From: TMED161 sp964532515
Lineage (GTDB): Bacteria; Fidelibacterota; Marinisomatia; SCGC-AAA003-L08; D37C17
Length of the DNA: 16,760 nucleotides
Direction of reading: 5' to 3'
NCBI GenBank assembly: GCA_964532515.1
Contig: CAZHKH010000022.1
Coordinates: 1-16,760 of the forward strand
The notes under the pieces were generated by a model. That model made no database searches. It worked only from the letters and a program-made list of their open reading frames with translations, and was not told the DNA's origin. The position numbers and the translations under genes are program-made. Below, in pieces: positions 6,258 to 14,361 of this stretch. Positions within the stretch are counted from its first letter, which is position 1, and each line of letters begins with the position of its first letter.

Positions 6258-8246
6258 TTATATTCTTCTAAAAAACTGATTTGATATCACCATTTCGATT
6301 ATAATAAGGATAATAGCTATATATAGGAAATATTTCCATAGTTCAACGCCAACCCTAGATACTGTAATAAATTCTTCTAAATTGCTATCATTTTCAACTA
6401 GATAGATATTTTCATAATAATCACTTAAAAATTTAAAATCTATTTTCTCATATAATACTTCTAAGTATGGAGGATTAACATAGAGATCAAAATAATTGTT
6501 ATTTTGATTTATAGTATAAATCCCAGGTGTTTTAAATACAAATGGAGGGCTATCTTTATTAAGGATATAATTTTTATTATCTGGAGTTTTTATAATTTTG
6601 TAGCTATCTCCTTTATTAAAAGAGTCTCCTGACTCATATAACTTCATTTCATCTTGGGTCTCTATATTTATAAGAAAATCAATAAATGAAAGATAAGAAG
6701 CTTTGATTGGTAGATTTGTCCAATCCAAATCAAAATTAAACCCTAATAAATTTATAGCTCCCTTTCCATTTTCTATTTTTTCCCATATGGATTTTCCATT
6801 AACTAACATAACCGGATTTTTATAATCTGAGAATTCAAAGTGTTTGAAAACTTTAAATAATTCTTCGTCTTCCTTGCTTTCAAATAGATTACTTATAGCT
6901 GTATTAAATATATTTTTTTTATAAATATCATAGTAGAAAGTTGAATCATATTCCATTAGAGTGATTAGATCTCTATCGTATGATAAAAAATCAAAGAAAT
7001 CATTATTTTCATTATCTGGATTTTCATTTTCTGATGGAAAAATATAGTTATGCCCTCCATTATTAAAATTATCTATAATAGCATCTTCAATATTGTTATT
7101 TGATATAAAATCATATCCAAAGATGAAGTTGACATCATTTTCAACGATTTTATTATGATCAGCCATTAGAGTATTTATAAATCTATAGTTTAAACCTTCG
7201 TGGGTACTAGATAGCGCTTTTAATGAATTCTGAATAAAGTAATAATCTTTATCTGAATTAGATAAAATTCCAATATCTATATCAGAGTTTATTGTAATCG
7301 GGAAATAATAAAAGTTATCTCCAAGCATATTATCATATATTAATTCAAATGAGCAGTGATGCTCTCCGGGAGAGGTTAGTATGGTTTTAAATCTAAGAGT
7401 TTTTATTTCCAAGGGGTTTAAGTCAAACTGATGTTGAGCAATATTTATATTATCAATATTGAGAATTAATAATGCATTTTTGGCATTATTAGAAGAATCA
7501 TTTTGAACAGATACCTCAATTTCAATTTCTTTATTTATTGTTGGCATTTCATTTATTATTTTTGAAGATATGATTGAAATATTATCTTCGTAGCCGCTGA
7601 TATCATGAACAAAAACATTCCAATCTTTTAATTGATTTTCTTGATTTTTATGAAAAGAAGATTTTTGAAGATCAGAAAAAATATGTACTTCCTTATTCAG
7701 CTGTTCATTCGATTTATTTAAATAAGCAGAGAGCAAAGAATAATTAGAATATGTATTTTTCATTTTACTTAGTATTTTTTCTTCAGAATAATTTTCTACT
7801 AATCCTTTATATAAAGTAGCCGTATCAGTCAAAGAAACTATATTTACTATAGAATTGACAGGTAGAGTATTAATTATTTTATTAATATTTTGAGAATGAA
7901 AATCACGTATTGAAGTTGTTTTTTTTGATTTTGTCATTGAGAAGGAATCATCAAGCCCTATAACACATAAGATAGGATCATCTAAAGTTAGAGAGGCAAT
8001 TGATTCACTTTTGATTACAGGCTTTGATAGCATTAAAATTATGGACAAAAGAATTAATGTTCTTATTATAAGAAGCAATATTTCAATAATTCTAACTTTT
8101 CGTATAGTATCAATCTTTAATATTTTAAGAAATCTAATACTACTAAAATTTACTGTTTTAAATTTTCTATTATAAAATAAATGTATCAATAAAGGGAGAG
8201 TAGATAGAGGTAAAAACCAGAGATAAATAGATGAAAGAAAATCCAC
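6258..8246 (-). CDS. BatA-like membrane protein with degenerate von Willebrand A domain
   Basis: A 662-residue protein with the BatA (aerotolerance regulator) N-terminal domain: a membrane segment at about 8-23, the NRKFKTVNFSSIRFLK region (26-41) and a second membrane segment at about 55-73. It is followed by a von Willebrand A-like domain with an apparent metal-site motif DDSFS (99-103) and the later strand HIFSDLQ (188-194). A long middle region, rich in Asn/Asp/Phe/Tyr, probably contains the degenerate glutamine-amidotransferase-like fold seen in relatives. One membrane segment closes the protein (about 640-657). It likely sits in the inner membrane with large soluble domains outside. The start is GTG, chosen because AGGAGG (8253-8258) lies six bases upstream; it overlaps the previous stop by one base. 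The usual Bat partners (MoxR, BatB, BatD) are not in the window. Function is not established. Confidence 0.85.
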   Translation of the reverse strand: MDFLSSIYLWFLPLSTLPLLIHLFYNRKFKTVNFSSIRFLKILKIDTIRKVRIIEILLLIIRTLILLSIILMLSKPVIKSESIASLTLDDPILCVIGLDDSFSMTKSKKTTSIRDFHSQNINKIINTLPVNSIVNIVSLTDTATLYKGLVENYSEEKILSKMKNTYSNYSLLSAYLNKSNEQLNKEVHIFSDLQKSSFHKNQENQLKDWNVFVHDISGYEDNISIISSKIINEMPTINKEIEIEVSVQNDSSNNAKNALLILNIDNINIAQHQFDLNPLEIKTLRFKTILTSPGEHHCSFELIYDNMLGDNFYYFPITINSDIDIGILSNSDKDYYFIQNSLKALSSTHEGLNYRFINTLMADHNKIVENDVNFIFGYDFISNNNIEDAIIDNFNNGGHNYIFPSENENPDNENNDFFDFLSYDRDLITLMEYDSTFYYDIYKKNIFNTAISNLFESKEDEELFKVFKHFEFSDYKNPVMLVNGKSIWEKIENGKGAINLLGFNFDLDWTNLPIKASYLSFIDFLINIETQDEMKLYESGDSFNKGDSYKIIKTPDNKNYILNKDSPPFVFKTPGIYTINQNNNYFDLYVNPPYLEVLYEKIDFKFLSDYYENIYLVENDSNLEEFITVSRVGVELWKYFLYIAIILIIIEMVISNQFFRRI

Positions 8247-8839
8247 TAAAATCCTCCTGAGAATACAAGGATTGTATCAATTAAGACATAGCTACATGCG
8301 AATAAAATTGGGACAAACAGATTGTCATTTATGGGGGAATAAAGTTCAGCACATGTTGCTACTATCACTGAAAAAATAGCAATAAATATATTTAATTCTG
8401 AAAATATTAAAACAATAAAAATAGATGATAGAAAAAAACCGACAGAGCCTTCAAGCGTTTTTCCATTAATTTCCACTGCTCCATACATTCTTCCAATTAT
8501 GGCTGCCAATGTATCTGAAATACTCATAATCATAAGAGAAGCAATTGCAATAGATTTCGGAAAGAATAGTATGATTAATGTAGATGAAAGAAATACATAA
8601 GACGCCCCAGTGAGAGAGTCATCTTCTGAATTCCTTGTTATGGATTTAAAGAAAGTATTATATAGTTTTTTCACATAAGGATTATTTATTCTCAGAATAT
8701 CTATAGTTATAAAAAGGATAGTTAATGGAAATAGAATATATAGGGTTAGGGTTTTATCGTATATATATAAAAAAAGAGGTACAACTAAGTTAGAGAGATG
8801 AATACTCTTTCTTATAATTTCTTGACTAAAAGGAATCAC
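8246..8839 (-). CDS. Diacylglycerol/polyprenol kinase-like membrane protein
   Basis: A 197-residue, very hydrophobic protein with about six to seven membrane segments. It matches the CTP-dependent lipid kinase family that includes yeast DGK1 and SEC59 and plant VTE5. Visible marks are the N-terminal ExxRKxxH (Glu7, Arg10-Lys11, His14), LTGASY (76-81), SDTLAAIIGRMYG (108-120), GKTLEGS (126-132) and ELYSPINDN (165-173). The family phosphorylates lipid alcohols such as diacylglycerol, dolichol or phytol using CTP; which one is used here cannot be told, and bacterial members are often mislabelled phosphatidate cytidylyltransferase. The start is GTG in a GTGA overlap with the rpe stop, with no strong Shine-Dalgarno sequence, so coupling is likely. 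It ends one base into the BatA-like gene. Confidence 0.82.
   Translation of the reverse strand: MIPFSQEIIRKSIHLSNLVVPLFLYIYDKTLTLYILFPLTILFITIDILRINNPYVKKLYNTFFKSITRNSEDDSLTGASYVFLSSTLIILFFPKSIAIASLMIMSISDTLAAIIGRMYGAVEINGKTLEGSVGFFLSSIFIVLIFSELNIFIAIFSVIVATCAELYSPINDNLFVPILFACSYVLIDTILVFSGGF
8253..8258 (-). promoter_or_regulatory. Shine-Dalgarno sequence for the BatA-like GTG start
   Basis: A perfect AGGAGG on the minus strand, six bases before the GTG at 8244-8246. It lies inside the end of the preceding kinase-like gene and decides the start of the BatA-like gene. Confidence 0.85.
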
Positions 8840-9486
8840 TTTTTATTCATCAGTTCATTGAATCGCTTGGGAACGTCCTCTGCCTTATATAAGCCAGAAC
8901 CTACAATTGTAATATCGACGCCTGTTTCATAGACTCTGTCAATCGTAGTTTTATTAACACCCCCATCTACTCCTACAGTAAAGTTGTATTTCTTTGATAG
9001 TTCTGAAAGCTTTTTCATTTTAATTAGAGTCTCTTCAATAAATCCCTGTCCTCCAAATCCTGGATTCACAGACATAACAAGGACGTAGTCAATTAAATCA
9101 AGATAATCAGTAATTTCTAAAATATCTGTATCTGGATTAATGGCAATCCCAGCTAGTACATTTTTATTTTTTATAGTTTTAATATCTCTAAGGACATCAG
9201 TACTAGCTTCAATATGAAATATTAAAGTATCAGCCCCAGCATCTATAAAATCCTCTAAATAATTGTGTGGATTTGATATCATTAGATGAGTTTCAAGATG
9301 AGCCTTCGTAAGCTTCCTGATCGCTTTTACGATAAAAGGACCAAAAGTAAAATTTGGTACAAAATGACCATCCATCACATCAAGGTGAAGACGATCAGCT
9401 CCAGCATCTACAACTAAGTCAACTTGACTTTTTAACTTAGAAAAATCAGCTGATAGTAAAGATGGTGATATTATTCTATTTTTCAT
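8836..9486 (-). CDS. rpe: Ribulose-phosphate 3-epimerase
   Basis: Interconverts ribulose 5-phosphate and xylulose 5-phosphate in the pentose phosphate pathway (cytoplasm, metal-dependent TIM barrel). At 216 residues it has normal length. Motifs are SLLSADFSKL (9-18), HLDVMDGHFVPNFTFG (34-49) with metal ligands His34 and Asp36, HLMI (67-70) with ligand His67, the catalytic-loop sequence MSVNPGFGGQGF (138-149) and VDGGVN (173-178) with Asp174 as the fourth ligand and second catalytic acid. All expected active-site residues are present. It overlaps both neighbours by 4 bp, between the PASTA protein and the lipid-kinase-like gene. Confidence 0.96.
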   Translation of the reverse strand: MKNRIISPSLLSADFSKLKSQVDLVVDAGADRLHLDVMDGHFVPNFTFGPFIVKAIRKLTKAHLETHLMISNPHNYLEDFIDAGADTLIFHIEASTDVLRDIKTIKNKNVLAGIAINPDTDILEITDYLDLIDYVLVMSVNPGFGGQGFIEETLIKMKKLSELSKKYNFTVGVDGGVNKTTIDRVYETGVDITIVGSGLYKAEDVPKRFNELMNKK

Positions 9487-10211
9487 TTTTTGTCCGTACT
9501 GACGTCCAAATGAATGATAACCGGAGCTGCAACCTTTAGTCTAGGTGGATAACTCTGGCCTATAACAGTATTCGGAATCAATTTTGGTTGATAGATTTCT
9601 ATTATTTCTCCTAATCTAAGTCTTTCTTGTGCAATCTTTTTCTTAGCTTTCTTTAGTGGTAAATTAATTAAATCAGGTATTGTAAAATAGTCTTTTGGGA
9701 TACCCTTGCTAATATAAAGAGAAATATTTGATCCAGATTTTAGTATTGTCCCACTCTCTGGTGATTGATGGGCGACGAGACCTTCTCTTATATTTGGATT
9801 AAATTCATACATAACTGTATCTAAATTAAACTCAGATTCCATTAATTCTATTTTAGCTTTTCTGAGGGTCATATTTATAAGCTCTGGGACTTCTACGCTT
9901 TTTTTATGTCCACCTATTGAAAGAGTTATAATTCTCCCTTTTTTTACTTTTGTAAATGGATTTGGCCTCATCTCTACAACTTTTCCAGGGATATTTTTAT
10001 TTGAATATGGTAATATTATTATTTTAAACTCAAGGTCTTTGTTTTCTAAAATTTTTTCAGCATTTTTTTTTGTTTCACCTCTACAATCAGGTAAAAAAAC
10101 ATCCTCATCTATTCCAACATACTTAGGAATAAAAACAGAATCCAAAAGAAGTAAACCCACAATCGAACAAACAAGCAAGGCTATTGTATATCTAAATATG
10201 TTAGTAATCAT
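9483..10211 (-). CDS. PASTA-domain membrane protein
   Basis: A 242-residue protein with one N-terminal membrane segment (about 9-28) followed by three PASTA domains of roughly 65 residues: about 36-100, 104-169 and 174-237. Each has the pattern of a short (V/I)P-D/E-L-like opening, a Lys-rich helix (for example MTLRKAKIEL and LPLKKAKKKI) and a closing strand ending in the SIGG or YISKG type. PASTA domains bind peptidoglycan fragments or beta-lactams when attached to Ser/Thr kinases or penicillin-binding proteins. Here there is no kinase or transpeptidase domain, so it is a stand-alone extracytoplasmic PASTA protein, probably a cell-wall-associated sensor or adaptor (inferred). ATGA overlaps link it to rsmB and rpe. 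Confidence 0.87.
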   Translation of the reverse strand: MITNIFRYTIALLVCSIVGLLLLDSVFIPKYVGIDEDVFLPDCRGETKKNAEKILENKDLEFKIIILPYSNKNIPGKVVEMRPNPFTKVKKGRIITLSIGGHKKSVEVPELINMTLRKAKIELMESEFNLDTVMYEFNPNIREGLVAHQSPESGTILKSGSNISLYISKGIPKDYFTIPDLINLPLKKAKKKIAQERLRLGEIIEIYQPKLIPNTVIGQSYPPRLKVAAPVIIHLDVSTDKK

Positions 10212-11509
10212 AATTTTCTCAGTCGAACTGCAAAGCCACCATCTAAATCATATTCACCAGGCAAAACTTTTATAGCCCCATTGTGAACAATGTGATTATT
10301 TACAAAATTTGATGCATCTTCTACAATGAAATTATTGGTATCAATAAAATCTTTTATTAATAATTCATTTTCTTCGGGCTCTATCGAGCATGTACTATAT
10401 ACAATAATCCCCTTAGGCTTTAGATATTTAGCAACATTTGATAAAATCTTATACTGTATTGATCTAATAGTATTCAATTCTTCTTGAGTTCTTCTCCATT
10501 TTATATCTAGGCGGCGATTTATTACTCCTGTTCCGGTGCAAGGTACATCTATTAATATTTTATTTGCTTCAGGGATTTGGTCTTTCGTCATATCCTTTTT
10601 TAATATTTTTATATTTTGAATCCTCTGTCGTTTGATTGATTCTTTTATTTTATTTATTCTAGTAATATTATTATCAATACTTACAATAGTAGATTTTGGC
10701 GCTTTTAAAGCAGCAAAAGTCCCCTTCCCCCCAGGGGCTGAGCACCCATCTATTATTGTATCTTTATTTTTTACATCTAAAAGATCAACAATACATCCAT
10801 TGATTGGATTTTGAATGGATATATCACCTTGATTAAAGATATCTGATTTAATAAGCATACGCGGGTTCTCTGTTTTAAAAAACAGCTCATTGATTTTGTG
10901 ATTATCTATTCTATAATTACTCTCTTTGAGTTTAGTTAATGTTTTTTCTCTATTTTTATTTATCCTAAACCATAATGATTGTGGCGCATTATTAAAATTA
11001 CATATGCTAATTGCCTTTTTAAATCCATAATTTTTAATCCATCTATTTATAAGCCAATTAGGATGACTTAATAGCGCATAAGTATGTCTCTTACCTTCTG
11101 CTAATTTATATTTTTCTGATGTAGATATAAATTTTCTCAATAGTGCATTCACTAATTTTTCAAGTCCAGGGAATAATAGCTTAGTAATATCAACACTAAC
11201 AGATATAGATGCATGATCAGGAACAGAATCCATCTCTTCAATTTGATACATCCCAATATATAGAATATATCTTACTTTATTTTTCATTTTATTGTAGTCA
11301 CCATCATATATATCAGAAAGTATATAATCATACTTTCCTTTCATCCTAACCACTCCCAATAAAAGATTATTAATAAAATTTTTATTAGATGCTTCTAGAT
11401 TGTTGCTTTGAAAGTATCTTAATGTTATATCGTTTATGTAGAGGTTGGATTTAAAATATTGTTCTAGAAGTTTAAATGCAATATATCTATTATCTGTTTT
11501 TAGATTCAA
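10208..11509 (-). CDS. rsmB: 16S rRNA (cytosine-5)-methyltransferase RsmB
   Basis: Methylates C967 (E. coli numbering) of 16S rRNA using S-adenosylmethionine. At 433 residues it has the standard two-part build: an N-terminal NusB-like helical domain (about 5-135) and a Rossmann methyltransferase domain. Motifs are DGCSAPGGK (254-262, cofactor site), DVPCTGTG (321-328, Cys324) and STCSIEPEENE (372-382, Cys374), giving the two cysteines characteristic of RNA m5C enzymes. The start is TTG (11507-11509), supported by AGGAG (11516-11520) six bases upstream. The nearby ATG at 11511-11513 is in the fmt frame. It overlaps the end of fmt by 20 bp. The fmt-rsmB pair is common in bacteria. Confidence 0.95.
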   Translation of the reverse strand: MNLKTDNRYIAFKLLEQYFKSNLYINDITLRYFQSNNLEASNKNFINNLLLGVVRMKGKYDYILSDIYDGDYNKMKNKVRYILYIGMYQIEEMDSVPDHASISVSVDITKLLFPGLEKLVNALLRKFISTSEKYKLAEGKRHTYALLSHPNWLINRWIKNYGFKKAISICNFNNAPQSLWFRINKNREKTLTKLKESNYRIDNHKINELFFKTENPRMLIKSDIFNQGDISIQNPINGCIVDLLDVKNKDTIIDGCSAPGGKGTFAALKAPKSTIVSIDNNITRINKIKESIKRQRIQNIKILKKDMTKDQIPEANKILIDVPCTGTGVINRRLDIKWRRTQEELNTIRSIQYKILSNVAKYLKPKGIIVYSTCSIEPEENELLIKDFIDTNNFIVEDASNFVNNHIVHNGAIKVLPGEYDLDGGFAVRLRKL

Positions 11510-12419
11510 ACATCTCTCCTGAATCTTTCACATAACCATTAAAAAAACTTAAGGCGTTCATATTTTTCTTCCCTTCAGGTTGCAATTCTTTTACTTCTAT
11601 GGGATCTGTCTTTGTTCCAATATATATGCATTTATTTTTCAAATAAATTAATCCTGCAGAAAGACTTACCGATTCAAGGTGAGTTTTGACAGCCGCAGTA
11701 ATTCTAACTCTCTTATTATTTAGATATGTATAGGCTCCAGGGGAAGGAGAAAAAGCTCTTATAAGGTTTAATATATCTGTGCTATTTTTATTCCAATTTA
11801 TCTGAAATTCAGATTTATTAATTTTATGTGCATATGTAACTTTTCCCTTCTGGGGAATTAAAGGTTTTTTATTTATTATATGATTAATAGAGTCGCTCAT
11901 TAACTGCGCTCCAATTATTGATAATTTTTTATGCATTTCTCCATAGCTTTGATTCTCTAGTAATATTTTTTTTTGCATAATTAGTCTACCTGTATCAATA
12001 TCTTTATCTATAATAAAAGTTGATACTCCTGTTTCCTTATCCCCATTTAAAATAGCGCGTTGGATTGGAGCGGCTCCTCTATAGAGAGGTAGTAATGATG
12101 CGTGTAAATTTATTGTTCCAAACTTAGGTAAGCTGAAAATTTCATATGGAAGTAATTTATAGGCAATTACAACAAAAAAATCAGCATTAAAATTTGAGAG
12201 TCTAGCTATAAAAGATTTATCTTTCAAGGCATCCTGTTGTATGAGCTCTGCTTTATTTGCTATTGCCCATTTTTTAATTGGAGTTTCTGCTAATCTTTTT
12301 TTTCTGCTAAGATTTTTATCTTTATTAGTTACAATAGCTAAAGTATTGAGCCTCTTATCTTTTAGAATATCTAATGTAGGTATTCCAAAATCAGTATTTC
12401 CAAAAAATATAATTTTCAT
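11490..12419 (-). CDS. fmt: Methionyl-tRNA formyltransferase
   Basis: Formylates initiator Met-tRNA using 10-formyltetrahydrofolate, allowing normal translation initiation. At 309 residues it has the usual length. The N-terminal Rossmann domain opens KIIFFGNTDFG (2-12). The catalytic region is NLHASLLPLYRGAAPIQ (104-120) with Asn104 and His106, and Asp142 lies in DKDIDTG (138-144); these match Asn106, His108 and Asp144 of E. coli Fmt. The C-terminal tRNA-binding barrel begins near residue 205. It lies 10 bp after yajC without a clear Shine-Dalgarno sequence and overlaps rsmB by 20 bp. The matching deformylase gene is in this window but in a different cluster. Confidence 0.96.
   Translation of the reverse strand: MKIIFFGNTDFGIPTLDILKDKRLNTLAIVTNKDKNLSRKKRLAETPIKKWAIANKAELIQQDALKDKSFIARLSNFNADFFVVIAYKLLPYEIFSLPKFGTINLHASLLPLYRGAAPIQRAILNGDKETGVSTFIIDKDIDTGRLIMQKKILLENQSYGEMHKKLSIIGAQLMSDSINHIINKKPLIPQKGKVTYAHKINKSEFQINWNKNSTDILNLIRAFSPSPGAYTYLNNKRVRITAAVKTHLESVSLSAGLIYLKNKCIYIGTKTDPIEVKELQPEGKKNMNALSFFNGYVKDSGEMFESKNR
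11516..11520 (-). promoter_or_regulatory. Shine-Dalgarno sequence for the rsmB TTG start
   Basis: AGGAG on the minus strand, six bases before the TTG at 11507-11509 and inside the last codons of fmt. It supports the unusual TTG start and the 20-bp gene overlap. Confidence 0.75.
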
Positions 12420-12429
12420 AATTTATTGT

Positions 12430-12711
12430 TTATTTGTCAAACAATGAGACAATTGAGCTTCTCAATAATTTTATTTTACTTCCAGCTTCATTATCAATGA
12501 TTACATATTGGTTTTCCTTGCCTTGAAAATCAATAATTTTTCCAACCATTCCCCCTCTAGTGACAACTCTATTGTCTTTTTTTAAATTATCTATCATTGA
12601 TTGCTTTTCTTTTTGCTCTTTAATTTGAGGTCTAATTAATACAAAGTAAAGCACAAGGAACATTAATAAGAACATTGGGAGAGCACCTAGTGATGTAAGC
12701 ATATTTTCCAT
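12430..12711 (-). CDS. yajC: Preprotein translocase subunit YajC
   Basis: Accessory inner-membrane subunit that associates with SecDF-YidC during protein export. The 93-residue protein has one membrane helix (about 9-26), then the family's RPQIKEQKE (27-35), a charged helix and a small C-terminal beta domain (TRGGMVGKI at 51-59). Length and layout are typical. AGGA (12718-12721) lies six bases before the ATG. It is the first gene of the long minus-strand cluster and faces dusB across a 72-bp spacer that must hold its promoter. Confidence 0.94.
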   Translation of the reverse strand: MENMLTSLGALPMFLLMFLVLYFVLIRPQIKEQKEKQSMIDNLKKDNRVVTRGGMVGKIIDFQGKENQYVIIDNEAGSKIKLLRSSIVSLFDK

Positions 12712-12783
12712 TTTTTATCCTAATAAGTTAGTTTATATCTCTAAATTTAATTACTAACTTTAATATAATAATAGGACATTATT
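12712..12783. promoter_or_regulatory. Divergent promoter region yajC/dusB with an inverted repeat
   Basis: This 72-bp AT-rich spacer must drive at least dusB rightwards and the yajC cluster leftwards. AAGTTAGT (12725-12732) and ACTAACTT (12753-12760) form an exact 8-bp inverted repeat with 28 bp between repeat starts and a 20-bp spacer, placed to be an operator for both directions. TATAAT (12764-12769) on the plus strand is a possible -10 for dusB, but a transcript starting about seven bases later would begin almost at the AGGA (12773-12776) that serves as the dusB ribosome binding site. No good -35 box is visible on either strand. Confidence 0.5.
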
Positions 12784-13743
12784 GTGAATATTGGAAATAT
12801 TGAGCTTAAAAATGATATATTGCTCGCCCCTATGGCAGGAGTTACTGATCTGCCTTTTAGATTAATTTGTAAAGAGATGGGGGCAGATATTGTATATACC
12901 GAATTTGTCAGTTCAAATGGAATTATCAGAGAGAATAAAAAAACTTTTGAACTAATTAATTTTATTGATGAAGAGCGTCCAATTGGTGTGCAGATATTTG
13001 GAGAAGACCCTCAAATAGTTGGAAAGTCAGCTAAGATGATTTTTGAACGATTTAAACCTGATATTATTGATATTAATTTTGGTTGCCCTGTTCCAAAAGT
13101 TACTAAAAAAGGAGCAGGCTCAGCCGCCTTGAAAGATCTGACATTAATGGAAGAGATGACATCTAGCGTTATTAGCAATGTCCCAGAAATTCCAGTTACA
13201 GTTAAAATGCGATCCGGTTGGAATCTAAATGAACTCGTTCATTTAGAGGCAGGAACTAGATTGGAAAAAATAGGTGTCAAAGCAATTACTTTACACCCTA
13301 GGACGACCTGTCAACGCTTTGAAGGTGAAGCTAATTGGGATTTGATTAAAATGTTAAAGGAAAATGTATCTATACCAGTTATTGGAAATGGCGATGTAAA
13401 AAATAAGAAAGATTTTCTTAGGATAAAAAAAGAGACTAATTGTGATGGAGTTATGATTGGAAGAGGGGCACTTGGAAATCCATGGATTTTTAAACAGTTA
13501 TGTTCAGATAGATTGGAGTCTGATAAAAAAGATCTTTCTGAGATTATAAAGGTTTGTCGTAGACACTTTGACCTACTAGTTAAATACAAAGAAGAAAGAG
13601 TTTGTTTAAATTTGACCAAAAAGCATTTCAGCTGGTATCTTAAAGGATTCGATAATGCTTCTTTTTGGAGAAAAAAAATATTATTTTCAAATGATTTAAA
13701 TCAGATTGTCCATATATTAGAAGATATGAAAAATCATTGCTAG
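12784..13743 (+). CDS. dusB: tRNA-dihydrouridine synthase
   Basis: FMN-dependent enzyme reducing specific uridines in the tRNA D-loop to dihydrouridine. At 319 residues, the TIM-barrel domain shows APMAGVTDLPFR (15-26), EFVSSNG (40-46), DINFGCPVPKV (96-106) with catalytic Cys101, KMRSGW (141-146), ITLHPRT (168-174) with His171, IGNGDV (200-205) and MIGRGALGNPW (224-234), followed by the helical tRNA-binding domain. The motif set best fits DusB. The start is GTG with AGGA seven bases upstream. It is the only clear plus-strand protein gene here, divergent from yajC and convergent with the DUF502 gene, from which it is separated by 19 bp without an obvious terminator hairpin. Confidence 0.94.
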   Translation: MNIGNIELKNDILLAPMAGVTDLPFRLICKEMGADIVYTEFVSSNGIIRENKKTFELINFIDEERPIGVQIFGEDPQIVGKSAKMIFERFKPDIIDINFGCPVPKVTKKGAGSAALKDLTLMEEMTSSVISNVPEIPVTVKMRSGWNLNELVHLEAGTRLEKIGVKAITLHPRTTCQRFEGEANWDLIKMLKENVSIPVIGNGDVKNKKDFLRIKKETNCDGVMIGRGALGNPWIFKQLCSDRLESDKKDLSEIIKVCRRHFDLLVKYKEERVCLNLTKKHFSWYLKGFDNASFWRKKILFSNDLNQIVHILEDMKNHC

Positions 13744-13762
13744 TTCGCTTTGTATCACATCT

Positions 13763-14356
13763 TTATATTTCATTTTTCCCAGGGGCAAGCATACCTCCAG
13801 AAATTATAATTTTCAACCCTTCATCTATACTCATATCCGTTTCTTTTGTATCTTTCTTTTTTACATAAAGCATAAAACCTGACGTTGGATTTGGAGTAGT
13901 TGGTACAAATATTTGATAATATTCATTGTTTTGAGAATCTTTTGATTCTCCAGTAACAAGAGCAATTGTCCAGATATCTTTTTTTGGATATTCTATATAT
14001 ACAACTTTTTTAAATGCATGTTTTTGAGATACAGTCAATGTGTCTGTAATCTGTTTAATTGTATTATATATGTAATTAACCAATGGAATTTTTGCTAATA
14101 TATTTTCAAAAATAGCGTACAGTCTCTTTCCAAGAACATTGGAAATAATAATACCAATTAGATAAATAAATAAAAAAGTCAGAATAAACCCAATAATGTT
14201 TTCAATAATTGGGGCGCTGCTATTAGGGAAAATATAATTAATCATTTTCTTCCCTGGCCCTGAGAAGAACTCAAAGAGCCATTGTATTATTGTAAAAGTA
14301 ATTGCCAGCGGAATTATTGAAAAAAGTCCTGTTATAAAATAATTTTTTTTAGACAT
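13763..14356 (-). CDS. DUF502 family membrane protein
   Basis: A 197-residue protein with two membrane helices (about 7-30 and 53-74) and a conserved soluble C-terminal part. Family marks include the IPLAITF segment (15-21), IPLVNYIYNTIKQ (90-102), FVPTTPNPTSGFM (150-162) and the SGGMLAPG ending (186-193). DUF502 proteins occur widely in bacteria and related ones in plants (the LIKE COV family), but their molecular role is unknown. It follows mutL by 5 bp, so it is probably co-transcribed with it. AAGG lies about ten bases before the ATG, a weak ribosome binding site. It ends head-on against dusB. Confidence 0.87.
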   Translation of the reverse strand: MSKKNYFITGLFSIIPLAITFTIIQWLFEFFSGPGKKMINYIFPNSSAPIIENIIGFILTFLFIYLIGIIISNVLGKRLYAIFENILAKIPLVNYIYNTIKQITDTLTVSQKHAFKKVVYIEYPKKDIWTIALVTGESKDSQNNEYYQIFVPTTPNPTSGFMLYVKKKDTKETDMSIDEGLKIIISGGMLAPGKNEI

Positions 14357-14361
14357 AGTAT

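Noticed and set aside
13744..13762. Bidirectional terminator between dusB and the DUF502 gene
   Set aside because: The 19-bp spacer contains no stem of useful length and no T-run next to one.
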